Assembly: GCA_030745835.1 (NCBI GenBank)
Contig: JASLNU010000038.1
Span: 1-64,000 of the forward strand
Length of the DNA stretch: 64,000 bases
Source of the DNA: GCA-2687515 sp002687515
Lineage (GTDB): Bacteria; Pseudomonadota; Alphaproteobacteria; Rhodospirillales; UBA2165
Reading direction: 5' to 3'
The notes under the pieces: generated by a model
The model's input: only the letters and a program-made list of their open reading frames with translations
Databases searched by the model: none
What the model was told of the DNA's origin: nothing
Part shown: positions 57,182 to 64,000 of the stretch, piece by piece
Numbering within the stretch: the first letter of the stretch is position 1
How the letters are laid out: each line of letters begins with the position of its first letter
Translations under genes and position numbers: made by a program

Positions 57182-57235
57182 CCACTAAAAGTAAACTGTC
57201 ACCGTTTTAAATCGGTGACAGTTTACTTTTAGTGG
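57182..57235. repeat. Perfect 23-bp inverted repeat
   Basis: Arms at 57182-57204 and 57213-57235 are exact inverse copies (CCACTAAAAGTAAACTGTCA at the left edge) around an 8-nt AT centre. It begins 13 bp after the glycosyltransferase stop, so it could act as a bidirectional terminator, although no T tract follows. Related degenerate copies at 33609-33683 suggest a short dispersed repeat element. Confidence 0.8.
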
Positions 57236-57264
57236 TCGAAATTCCCCATCCAATAAAATTGTGG

Positions 57265-57304
57265 TTGACGAACGGCTGCGTTCCATATAGAACAAAATAA
57301 GAAC
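57265..57304 (+). promoter_or_regulatory. SOS promoter and LexA operator of imuA
   Basis: TTGACG (57265-57270) and TAGAAC (57288-57293) are 17 bp apart and form a plausible -35/-10 pair. Overlapping the -10 is GAAC-AAAATAA-GAAC (57290-57304), an exact GAAC-N7-GAAC direct repeat, the LexA operator of alphaproteobacteria. A further GTTC at 57280 makes a GTTC-N6-GAAC palindrome with the first half site. It lies 40 bp before the imuA start and should place the cassette under SOS control. Confidence 0.8.
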
Positions 57305-57343
57305 AATTTATGGAACCAGACAGCCGAGAGGGAGGCCGCCAGC

Positions 57344-58243
57344 ATGTCCGCCGCCGTTTTCAACCAGCCAGCCACACGGGATTCCGGCCCCGATTCCGGC
57401 CTTCTAGCCCATTTGCGCGCACGTATTCACAGCCTCGAGCATCCTGGCGAATGGCCAGATAAATGGCCAAGTGGATGGGTTGGCGCGCCCGCCGCCAAAA
57501 CCGTGTCCGCCGGCGCCGCCTCGATCGATGCCGCGCTGCCCTGGGATGGATTGCCGGCCCAGGGGCTGCATGAAATTTTCGGCGATGCGGCGGCGTTCGG
57601 TTTCTGCGCCAGCCTGCTGTCGCGCCTGCTGGCCCACACGGATGCCCCCATTCTCTGGTGCCGGCGGGAGCGCGATCTTTATGGCCAGGGGCTTTATGGA
57701 CAAGGGTTGGCCGCCAGCGGCCTCGACCCGGAGCGGCTGATTTTGGTGGATGGCCGCGACGATACCGAAATCCTCTGGGCGATGGAGGAAGGGCTGCGTT
57801 GCGCTGGTCTCGCCGCCGTCGTCGGCATGCCCCGCAAAATCCCGCCGATCGCCGGGCGCCGCCTGCAACTGGCCGCCGAGGCAAGCGGCAGCGCCGGCTT
57901 TCTGCTGCGCCCCGAAAACGGCTACGCTGGCAGTCATTGTTCGGGGGGGAAACAGACCGCGACCGGGGCGGCGTTGACCCGCTGGCGGGTGCTCTCGGCG
58001 CCGAGCCAGGCACACCAGGATGACGGGCGAATGATCGCCATGGGCGCACCGCAATGGCGCTTGGAGCTGCAACGCTGCCGCTTCGCCATGGCAAGTGGAC
58101 AAACTCTGAAAGAGGCCGGGAAACCCCGCGCCTGGTTGGTGGAATGGTGCAATGAAACGGGTGATTTCCCTATGGTTGCCGAACTTCGCGACGGATCGGT
58201 TGAGGCGCCAGCAGACGGCCCAGCCGCGTACGCCACGGCCTGA
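57344..58243 (+). CDS. imuA: Mutagenesis accessory protein ImuA
   Basis: ImuA (SulA/RecA-related) helps DnaE2 and ImuB in damage-induced translesion synthesis. The 299-residue protein shows the family pattern around LPWDGLPAQGLHEIFGDAAAF (about residue 66) and a RecA-like core with ILVDGRDDTEILWAMEEGL, but no intact Walker A. It contains short tandem repeats (EWPDKWPSGW, from 12-bp DNA units at 57449-57484, and YGQGLYGQGL) and a G7 tract at 57943-57949. The ATG at 57344 follows GAGAGGGAGG. It overlaps imuB by 92 bp, longer than usual. Confidence 0.85.
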   Translation: MSAAVFNQPATRDSGPDSGLLAHLRARIHSLEHPGEWPDKWPSGWVGAPAAKTVSAGAASIDAALPWDGLPAQGLHEIFGDAAAFGFCASLLSRLLAHTDAPILWCRRERDLYGQGLYGQGLAASGLDPERLILVDGRDDTEILWAMEEGLRCAGLAAVVGMPRKIPPIAGRRLQLAAEASGSAGFLLRPENGYAGSHCSGGKQTATGAALTRWRVLSAPSQAHQDDGRMIAMGAPQWRLELQRCRFAMASGQTLKEAGKPRAWLVEWCNETGDFPMVAELRDGSVEAPADGPAAYATA

Positions 58244-59843
58244 AAACGGCCCGTTAGCGACCGTCACCGCGATCCATGGCGGCCAGCGCATCGCCGCCGT
58301 CAACGGCGCGGCGCGCGCCCAGGGCATCGGCCCCGGCATGGCGCTGGCCGACGCGCGCGCGCTCTATCCAACCCTCCGTGTCCGTCAAGTAGCGCCGGAC
58401 GCCGATATGCGCGCCCTCAAGCGCCTCTCCGCGGCGGCGATGCGCTACACGCCCTGGGTGGCCATTGATCCCCTCGGCGGCAAGGATAGTGCCGGTTTTA
58501 GTGGTCTTCTGGGCGGCCTGGGCGGTGATGCCGGGTTGTGGCTGGATGTCAGCGGCTGCGCCCACCTGTTCGGCGGCGAAGACGCCCTGCTTGCCGATCT
58601 CATCGGTCGTTTCGAAGGCCATGGCTTTGCCGCCCGCGCCGGCGTGGCAGCGACGCCGGGCGCCGCCTGGGCCCTGGCTCGCTTTGCCGAAACCACCAGC
58701 TATATTCTGGCGCCGGGCACCGAGCGCGAAGCCCTCGGCCCGCTGCCGGTGGCGGCGCTGCGTATCGGCGACCGGGCGGCGGAAGCCCTGGAGCGGGTCG
58801 GTCTCAGGCGCGTCGATGATCTGTTGAAGATGCCGCGCGGGCCGCTGGCCAAGCGCTTCGGGCGGGCCGTCCTGGAACGCCTGGATCAGGCGCTGGGCAA
58901 GACCGGCGAGCCCATCTCGCCGCGCCGTGAAAGCGCCATTATCCATGCCCGCCGGGTGTTCGCCGAACCCATCGGCCGCACCGGCGATATCGAAGCGGCC
59001 CTTGCCGGCCTGCTGGGTGATGTCGCGGCCGGGCTGGAAACCGCCGGCCTTGGCGCCCGGCGGCTGGATCTGAACCTTTACCAGGTCGACAATTCCGCCG
59101 CGCGGGTGCGCATCGGCAGCAGCCGCCCGGTGCGCGACCCCGGCCATCTTGCCCGCCTGTTCCGGGACAAAATGGAGGATTTCGATGCCGGCTTCGGGGT
59201 CGAGGTGATGGCCCTGGCGGCGGTTGAGACCGCCCGCCTCGCCCTCCGCCAAGGTGAATTGGCCAATGAATTGGCCAGTGGATTGGCAGGCGATAAGGGC
59301 GAAACCGTCACGGCAGATGCCACCGCCCGGCTGGTCGACCGGCTGGCCGGGCGTTTGGGGCCGGGCAACGTCACCCGCCTTAGCCCCCAGGCCAGCCATG
59401 TCCCTGAGCGCGCCAGCCGCGAAATTCCCGTTCTCACGACTAAAAAAGATCGGGCCGAAAACGGCGAAACCCACCCGGAAACCCAGGATTTATGGCCCAA
59501 TGTCTGGCAGGGCCCGCCCCGGCGCGGGCCGCGCCCGATCCAGCTGCTCGCCCAGCCCATGCCTATCGAGGTTATGGCGCCGGTGCCCGACGGGCCGCCG
59601 GTCCTGTTCCGCTGGCGCCGCCGCCAGCACCGCGTCGCCGCCGCCGAGGGGCCCGAACGCATCGCCCCCGAATGGTGGCAGCGGCAGGGTTGCCTGCCGC
59701 CCGGCGCCACCACCCTGGAACACGGAACCCGCGATTACTACCGCGTCGAGGACGAAGGCGGGAAACGCTACTGGCTGTTCCGCGAAGGCCTTTACCGCCC
59801 CGACCGCCCCCCACGATGGTATCTGCACGGATTTTTTACGTGA
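58152..59843 (+). CDS. imuB: Inactive Y-family polymerase-like protein ImuB
   Basis: ImuB bridges DnaE2, ImuA and the sliding clamp in SOS mutagenesis. The 563-residue protein keeps the Y-family fold but not its catalytic acids: the N-terminal metal site reads SLWLPNF and the second reads WLDVSGCAHLFGG. Helix-hairpin-helix segments (RVGLRRVDDLLKMPRGPLAKRFG) and a long C-terminal domain follow. The 59256-59291 stretch is a triple 12-bp repeat coding for GELANELASGLAG. The ATG at 58152 lies inside imuA. In most genomes dnaE2 follows within a few bases; here 739 bp of repeat and transposase sequence intervene. Confidence 0.9.
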   Translation: MKRVISLWLPNFATDRLRRQQTAQPRTPRPENGPLATVTAIHGGQRIAAVNGAARAQGIGPGMALADARALYPTLRVRQVAPDADMRALKRLSAAAMRYTPWVAIDPLGGKDSAGFSGLLGGLGGDAGLWLDVSGCAHLFGGEDALLADLIGRFEGHGFAARAGVAATPGAAWALARFAETTSYILAPGTEREALGPLPVAALRIGDRAAEALERVGLRRVDDLLKMPRGPLAKRFGRAVLERLDQALGKTGEPISPRRESAIIHARRVFAEPIGRTGDIEAALAGLLGDVAAGLETAGLGARRLDLNLYQVDNSAARVRIGSSRPVRDPGHLARLFRDKMEDFDAGFGVEVMALAAVETARLALRQGELANELASGLAGDKGETVTADATARLVDRLAGRLGPGNVTRLSPQASHVPERASREIPVLTTKKDRAENGETHPETQDLWPNVWQGPPRRGPRPIQLLAQPMPIEVMAPVPDGPPVLFRWRRRQHRVAAAEGPERIAPEWWQRQGCLPPGATTLEHGTRDYYRVEDEGGKRYWLFREGLYRPDRPPRWYLHGFFT

Positions 59844-59872
59844 GGGGGGCGTATGAACGTTATTAACCGTAG

Positions 59873-59893
59873 GGGCGGGTTTCAAACCCGCCC
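59873..59893 (+). repeat. REP palindrome copy 1
   Basis: Arms GGGCGGGTTT and AAACCCGCCC surround one base. The copy follows TTATTAACCGTAGG, the same left flank as copy 3. It lies 30 bp after the imuB stop and 17 bp before the RAYT start. Confidence 0.85.
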
Positions 59894-59909
59894 GGCCTGA
59901 GGAACGGAG

Positions 59910-60461
59910 ATGGCCGTTTTAAACCGAAAACCAACCGCGCCACGCCGCCGCTTACGGTTGCCTGATTATGACTACGCCTCCCCCGGCGCCTATTTCGTGT
60001 CCATTTGCACCCACCAACGCGTTTGTTTATTTGGACAAATCACGGATGGCACGTTGTCTGCCAATCCTTTCGGCAAAATTGTCGAGGCGTGCTGGCTGGA
60101 TTTGCCATCTCACTATCCCAATGCGGTACTTGATGCCTTCGTGGTCATGCCCAACCATGTGCACGGAATCCTACTGATAGAAAGGGTTTTTCAGGCAGCA
60201 CATGGCCTCGGCGAGATTATTCGCGGCTTCAAAACTTTCTCCGCCCGCCGGATCAACGAATTGCGGTCAACCACCGGTAAGCCGCTTTGGCAGCGCGGCT
60301 ATCACGAACATATCGTCCGCAATGAAGCCGCGCTGGAGGAAATTCGCGATTACATCAACACAAACCCCCTTCGCTGGGCGGTGGACCGCAACAATCCCGG
60401 ATATGTTCCGGCCATCAGGGCGGGTTTGAAACCCGCCCCTACAGTAGGAATGGGCAGATGA
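59910..60461 (+). CDS. REP-associated tyrosine transposase (RAYT)
   Basis: This 183-residue single-domain transposase belongs to the Y1/IS200-like HUH family that is tied to REP palindromes. It shows MPNHVHGILL with the paired metal-binding histidines (83 and 85), a basic N-terminal tail, and WQRGYHEHIVRNEAALEEIRDYINTNP holding the candidate nucleophile tyrosine (Tyr131 or Tyr148). The ATG at 59910 follows GAGGAACGGAG. Three REP copies surround it, one of them forming its own 3' coding end (RAGLKPAP). RAYTs are usually single-copy and domesticated, so it may act on REP units elsewhere in the genome. It lies between imuB and dnaE2. Confidence 0.9.
   Translation: MAVLNRKPTAPRRRLRLPDYDYASPGAYFVSICTHQRVCLFGQITDGTLSANPFGKIVEACWLDLPSHYPNAVLDAFVVMPNHVHGILLIERVFQAAHGLGEIIRGFKTFSARRINELRSTTGKPLWQRGYHEHIVRNEAALEEIRDYINTNPLRWAVDRNNPGYVPAIRAGLKPAPTVGMGR
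60418..60438 (-). repeat. REP palindrome copy 2, inverted, inside the RAYT 3' end
   Basis: Arms GGGCGGGTTT and AAACCCGCCC surround one base. The flank CCTACAGT follows on the plus strand, so relative to copies 1 and 3 it is inverted. It encodes the RAGLKPAP tail of the RAYT. Confidence 0.85.
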
Positions 60462-60548
60462 TTGTTGTTAACCGTGGGGACCGGCGTATGACCGTTATTA
60501 ACCGTCGGGATGGATGCCTGATTGTTATAAACCGTAGGGGCGGGTTTC
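60459..60548 (+). repeat. Three 30-nt tandem repeats
   Basis: Units at 60459-60488, 60489-60518 and 60519-60548 share TGAnnGTTnTnAACCGTnGGG. The left flank of REP copy 1 (GAACGTTATTAACCGTAGGGG) matches the same unit. The third unit runs into REP copy 3, so the array looks like successive degenerate REP left flanks. Confidence 0.75.
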
Positions 60549-60558
60549 AAACCCGCCC
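60538..60558 (+). repeat. REP palindrome copy 3
   Basis: Arms GGGCGGGTTT and AAACCCGCCC surround one base, preceded by TTATAAACCGTA. It lies 24 bp before the dnaE2 start, in the same orientation as copy 1, so copies 1 and 3 bracket the transposase. Confidence 0.85.
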
Positions 60559-60582
60559 TGGTGAATTCCGGAAACTGGGTGC

Positions 60583-63500
60583 ATGACCCCCTACGCCGAA
60601 CTGCAAGTCACCAGCAATTACAGCTTCCTGCGTGGCGCCTCGCATCCGCATGAGTTGGTGCTGCAGGCCGCCGCGCTTGGGCACGCCGCCATCGCCATCG
60701 CTGATCGGAACACGCTGGCCGGCGTGGTGCGTGCCCACGTGGCCGCCAAAGCCCAAGATATCCAGCTCATCGTCGGCGCCCGGCTGCTGCTTCAGGACGG
60801 TTTCGACCTGTTGTGTTTCCCCACCGACCGGGCGGCCTATGGACGGCTGTCGCGGCTCCTCTCCCTGGGCAAGCGGCGCGCCGAAAAGGGTGACTGTATC
60901 CTGTTCAGCGCCGATCTTTTGCAAGATGGTTTGTTCGCCGGCGGCCGTGGCCAGGTGCTGGTGGCGATCCCGCCAGAAGTTTTGGACGACGCCTTCGAAC
61001 AGCAACTCTTAAAGTTATCGAATAAGCTTAAAAAATACTTTTATCTATCTGTTAATCATAATTATTATGGCGTCGAAAAAAGTAGAATCAATGCCCTCGC
61101 GGGGCTGGCCGAACGGCATTTCATCCCCCTTGTGGCGAGCAACGACGTGCACGCCCATGTGCCCGAACGGCGCCCTTTACAAGACGCCCTGAGCTGCATC
61201 CGCGAACATTGCAGCATCGACAATGCCGGCTTCCTTCTCAGCGCCAACGCCGAGCGGCACCTCAAATCCGGCGACGAGATGATGCGCCTGTTTGCCGATT
61301 ATCCGGCGGCCATTGCCAACACGATCAAGATCGCCGATGCCTGCCAATTCAGTCTGGATGAACTGCGTTACGAATACCCCATCGACCCGGCGCCCGAGGG
61401 CCGCACGCCGCAGCAGGAGCTGGCGCACCTGGCCGGCGAGGGCCTCCGCACCCGCTATCCGGACGGCGCCCCGGACAAGGTGGCGGCGCAGGTGGCGCAC
61501 GAGCTAGAACTGATCGGCGAGTTAAACTACGCCCCATATTTCCTGACCGTCCACGACATCGTGCGCTTCGCCCGATCGCGCGGCATCTTGTGCCAGGGGC
61601 GCGGCTCGGCGGCCAATTCGGCGGTTTGCTACTGCCTCGGCATCACCTCGGTGGATCCGGCCCGCATCGATGTCCTGTTCGAGCGTTTCGTCAGCGCCGA
61701 ACGCGACGAGCCGCCCGATATCGACGTCGATTTCGAGCATCAGCGCCGCGAAGAGGTGATCCAGTATATTTACGGGAAATATGGCCGCGACCGGGCCGGG
61801 CTGACCGCCACCCACATCACCTACCGCTCGAAAAGCGCCTTCCGCGAGATCGGCAAGGTGATGGGCATGTCCGAAGATTCGATCCAGGCGCTGGCATCAT
61901 CGGCCTGGGGGCGGTCATCCCGGGAACGCCCCGCCGATGCGCGCATAACTGAGGCCGGCCTCGATCCCGCCGATCCCACCTTGCGCATGGTTTTGCGCCT
62001 GTGCGAGCAAATCACCGGTTTTCCGCGCCATTTGAGTCAGCATACCGGCGGTTTCGTGATCACCAAGGGGCCGCTGGACGCCATGGTGCCGATCGAAAAC
62101 GCGGCCATGGAGGCGCGCACGGTGATCGAATGGGACAAGAATGACCTGGATGCAATCGGCATTTTGAAGATCGATGTGCTCGGCCTCGGCATGCTCAGCT
62201 GTATCCAGAAGGCGTTCGAGCTGATCGAACGGCATGGTGGGCGGAAATTAACCCTGGCCAATATCCCGGCCGGCGATACGGAAACCTACGATATGCTCTG
62301 CCTGGGTGATTCGGTCGGCGTCTTCCAGGTCGAAAGCCGCGCCCAGATGAACATGCTGCCGCGCCTCAAGCCGCGCTGTTTCTACGATCTGGTGATCGAG
62401 GTGGCGATCGTCCGCCCCGGCCCCATCCAGGGCGACATGGTGCACCCCTATTTGCGCCGCCGGAACGGCGAGGAAGCGGTCGAATTCCCGTCCAAGGAAC
62501 TGGAACAGGTGCTCGGCAAGACCATGGGCGTGCCCTTGTTCCAGGAGCAGGCGATGAAAATCGCCATCGTCGCCGCCGGTTTCACGCCGTCCGAAGCCGA
62601 CGGATTGCGCCGCGCCATGGCCACCTTCCGCCGTTCCGGCACCCTGCCGCTCTATAAGGAGCGGCTGGTCAAGGGCATGGTCAACAACGGTTACCAGGCG
62701 GAGTTCGCCGAACGCTGCTTCAAGCAGATCGAGGGCTTCGGCGAATACGGGTTCCCTGAATCCCACGCCGCCAGCTTCGCCCTTCTGGTCTATGTCTCGG
62801 CCTGGCTCAAATGCCATTACCCGGCGGCCTTCGCCGCGGCGCTGCTCAACAGCCAGCCGATGGGCTTCTACGCCGCCGCCCAGATCGTCCGCGACGCCCG
62901 CGAACACGGCGTCGAGGTGCGCGGCGTGGATGTCAATGATTCGGACTGGGATTGCACTTTGGGGGGGGAAGCTCAGGATCAGGGGGAGCCGAAAAACGCC
63001 TGGCGCCACGCCGAAGACCGCCGCATGGCGCTGCGCCTGGGCCTGCGCCAGATCAAAGGCTTCAAGGAAGACGATGCCGACAGGCTGACCGATGCCCGCG
63101 ATGGCGGTTATGCGCATATGGAGGAGCTCAAGAGCCGCGCCGGCCTGATGCGCGGCGCCCTCGAAAAACTGGCCCGCGCCGATGCCTTTCAATCCCTTGG
63201 CCTCGACCGCCGCCGCGCCCTGTGGGCGGTCAAGGGACTGAGCGACGAAAAACCCCTGCCCCTGTTCGAGCATGCGTTAGCGCGTGTTCCAGCGCACCAA
63301 TTCCTGCACGAACCCGCCGCCGCGCTGCCCGAAATGAGCCCCGGTGAGCAGGTGGCCGACGATTACCTGGCGATGAAACTGTCGCTGCGCGCCCACCCGA
63401 TGGCCCTTTTGCGCCCCCATTTCGATGCCGAGCGCATGCTGCGCTGCGCCCAGCTGGCCGATACCGAGCCCGATAGCCTGGTGCGCCTGGCCGGCGTCGT

Positions 63501-63861
63501 CCTCATCCGCCAGCGCCCGGGCAGCGCCAAGGGCGTCGTTTTCGTCACCATCGAGGATGAAACCGGCATTGCCAACCTGATCGTCTGGCCGCACAAGATG
63601 GAACGCTACCGCCGCCAGGTGCTCGGCTCCTATCTTCTGGGCGTCGAGGGGCGTTTGCAGCGGGAAGGCATCGTCACCCACGTGGTCGCCGAGCGGGTCT
63701 TTGATTATTCCCACCGGCTGGCCTACCTGACCGACGAAAACCCGCCCGATCCGCCGCAATTCCCACCCCAGATTCTTGGCGGCCGCAACATCCCCTCCCA
63801 TATGGTCCGCCCTGGGGCCAAACCCCGGAAACTGGTACCCGGATCGCGGGATTTCAGGTAA
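60583..63861 (+). CDS. dnaE2: Error-prone DNA polymerase DnaE2 (ImuC)
   Basis: DnaE2 is the C-family polymerase that performs damage-induced translesion synthesis with ImuA and ImuB. The 1092-residue protein has a PHP domain (YAELQVTSNYSFLRGASHPHE), the catalytic PPDIDVDFEH (Asp379, Asp381, Asp383), GRGSAANSAVCYCLG, and a C-terminal OB-fold, without the long tail of replicative DnaE. The ATG at 60583 is only 24 bp after REP copy 3 and lacks a strong ribosome binding site. An AT-rich patch (61006-61092) with unusual codons lies within the PHP domain, and a G8 tract is at 62961-62968. No LexA-type site was seen just upstream, so expression probably depends on read-through from imuA. Confidence 0.92.
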   Translation: MTPYAELQVTSNYSFLRGASHPHELVLQAAALGHAAIAIADRNTLAGVVRAHVAAKAQDIQLIVGARLLLQDGFDLLCFPTDRAAYGRLSRLLSLGKRRAEKGDCILFSADLLQDGLFAGGRGQVLVAIPPEVLDDAFEQQLLKLSNKLKKYFYLSVNHNYYGVEKSRINALAGLAERHFIPLVASNDVHAHVPERRPLQDALSCIREHCSIDNAGFLLSANAERHLKSGDEMMRLFADYPAAIANTIKIADACQFSLDELRYEYPIDPAPEGRTPQQELAHLAGEGLRTRYPDGAPDKVAAQVAHELELIGELNYAPYFLTVHDIVRFARSRGILCQGRGSAANSAVCYCLGITSVDPARIDVLFERFVSAERDEPPDIDVDFEHQRREEVIQYIYGKYGRDRAGLTATHITYRSKSAFREIGKVMGMSEDSIQALASSAWGRSSRERPADARITEAGLDPADPTLRMVLRLCEQITGFPRHLSQHTGGFVITKGPLDAMVPIENAAMEARTVIEWDKNDLDAIGILKIDVLGLGMLSCIQKAFELIERHGGRKLTLANIPAGDTETYDMLCLGDSVGVFQVESRAQMNMLPRLKPRCFYDLVIEVAIVRPGPIQGDMVHPYLRRRNGEEAVEFPSKELEQVLGKTMGVPLFQEQAMKIAIVAAGFTPSEADGLRRAMATFRRSGTLPLYKERLVKGMVNNGYQAEFAERCFKQIEGFGEYGFPESHAASFALLVYVSAWLKCHYPAAFAAALLNSQPMGFYAAAQIVRDAREHGVEVRGVDVNDSDWDCTLGGEAQDQGEPKNAWRHAEDRRMALRLGLRQIKGFKEDDADRLTDARDGGYAHMEELKSRAGLMRGALEKLARADAFQSLGLDRRRALWAVKGLSDEKPLPLFEHALARVPAHQFLHEPAAALPEMSPGEQVADDYLAMKLSLRAHPMALLRPHFDAERMLRCAQLADTEPDSLVRLAGVVLIRQRPGSAKGVVFVTIEDETGIANLIVWPHKMERYRRQVLGSYLLGVEGRLQREGIVTHVVAERVFDYSHRLAYLTDENPPDPPQFPPQILGGRNIPSHMVRPGAKPRKLVPGSRDFR

Positions 63862-63923
63862 CGGGTGAGGGTCAATTCGGCAGATTCGGTAACGATCGCG
63901 GACATCAGCTTCTGCACGGGGCG

Positions 63924-64000
63924 TCAGCTTGCCCGTGTCGCCAGAAGAAAAACTATTTCATTGCTGAGAACCGTCAGCTCGTCCTGATTGAAGACGTCAA
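63924..64000 (-). CDS. Possible C-terminal end of a gene entering the window
   Basis: On the minus strand the last 75 bases translate without interruption as DVFNQDELTVLSNEIVFLLATR followed by two residues and a TGA at 63924-63926. The amphipathic pattern looks protein-like, but only 24 codons are visible. No family can be assigned and the gene may not exist. Confidence 0.3.
   Translation of the reverse strand, partial: DVFNQDELTVLSNEIVFLLATRAS

Noticed and set aside
60350..60550. Minus-strand 66-codon frame rich in PTVNN repeats
   Set aside because: It is a translation of the REP units and the 30-nt tandem array, not a gene.
59873..60558. Complete IS200/IS605 insertion sequence
   Set aside because: The transposase is of the RAYT type, with REP palindromes rather than IS200/IS605 left and right ends. 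No accessory tnpB or target-site arrangement was seen.

Overview
The window looks like GC-rich chromosome of an alphaproteobacterium, probably a Rhodospirillales-type lineage; species cannot be named. The basis is the complete nuoA-N operon running straight into birA, coaX, rnj, a DUF1467 gene, proS, one lolC-type permease, lolD and dnaE; a short prolyl-tRNA synthetase without the editing insert; the tig-clpP-clpX-lon-hupB block; and a LexA-type operator of the GAAC-N7-GAAC form used in this class.

Layout. 1-4.8 kb (+): a TAXI-type TRAP transporter (binding protein plus fused permease), preceded by a truncated second copy of the permease 3' end that also carries a relic of the dnaE tail. 4.8-33.1 kb (-): dnaE, two accessory enzymes, lolD-lolC, proS, a secreted alanine-rich protein, tag, a long palindromic element, DUF1467, rnj, coaX, birA and the 14-gene complex I operon, with tRNA-Asp upstream. 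33.2-37.4 kb: a periplasmic cupredoxin, then an enolase-superfamily enzyme paired with a PEP mutase/isocitrate lyase-superfamily enzyme. 37.5-44.5 kb (-): tRNA-Val, hupB, lon, clpX, clpP, tig, tRNA-Leu. 44.7-57.2 kb: a mixed accessory region with malonyl-CoA decarboxylase, NAD(P)HX repair, D-amino acid dehydrogenase, two TPR-glycosyltransferase proteins, a URO-D family protein, a secreted metallo-beta-lactamase-fold protein, a dihydroxyphthalate-decarboxylase-like protein and a frameshifted MFS transporter. 57.2-63.9 kb (+): the imuA-imuB-dnaE2 SOS mutagenesis cassette.

The most notable feature is that this cassette is split: a REP-associated tyrosine transposase (RAYT) with three palindromic REP units and a 30-nt tandem array lies between imuB and dnaE2, while the LexA-type operator lies only before imuA. 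Other points worth attention are a 263-bp hairpin element whose end overlaps the DUF1467 stop codon, a secreted protein whose core is a roughly 230-residue alanine-rich expansion, the TRAP/dnaE-tail segmental duplication, and a set of 10-bp phased repeats before the enolase-superfamily operon.

All calls come from reading sequence and translated proteins; no database search was run. Start codons were re-chosen where the longest frame ran into a neighbour or lacked a ribosome binding site.
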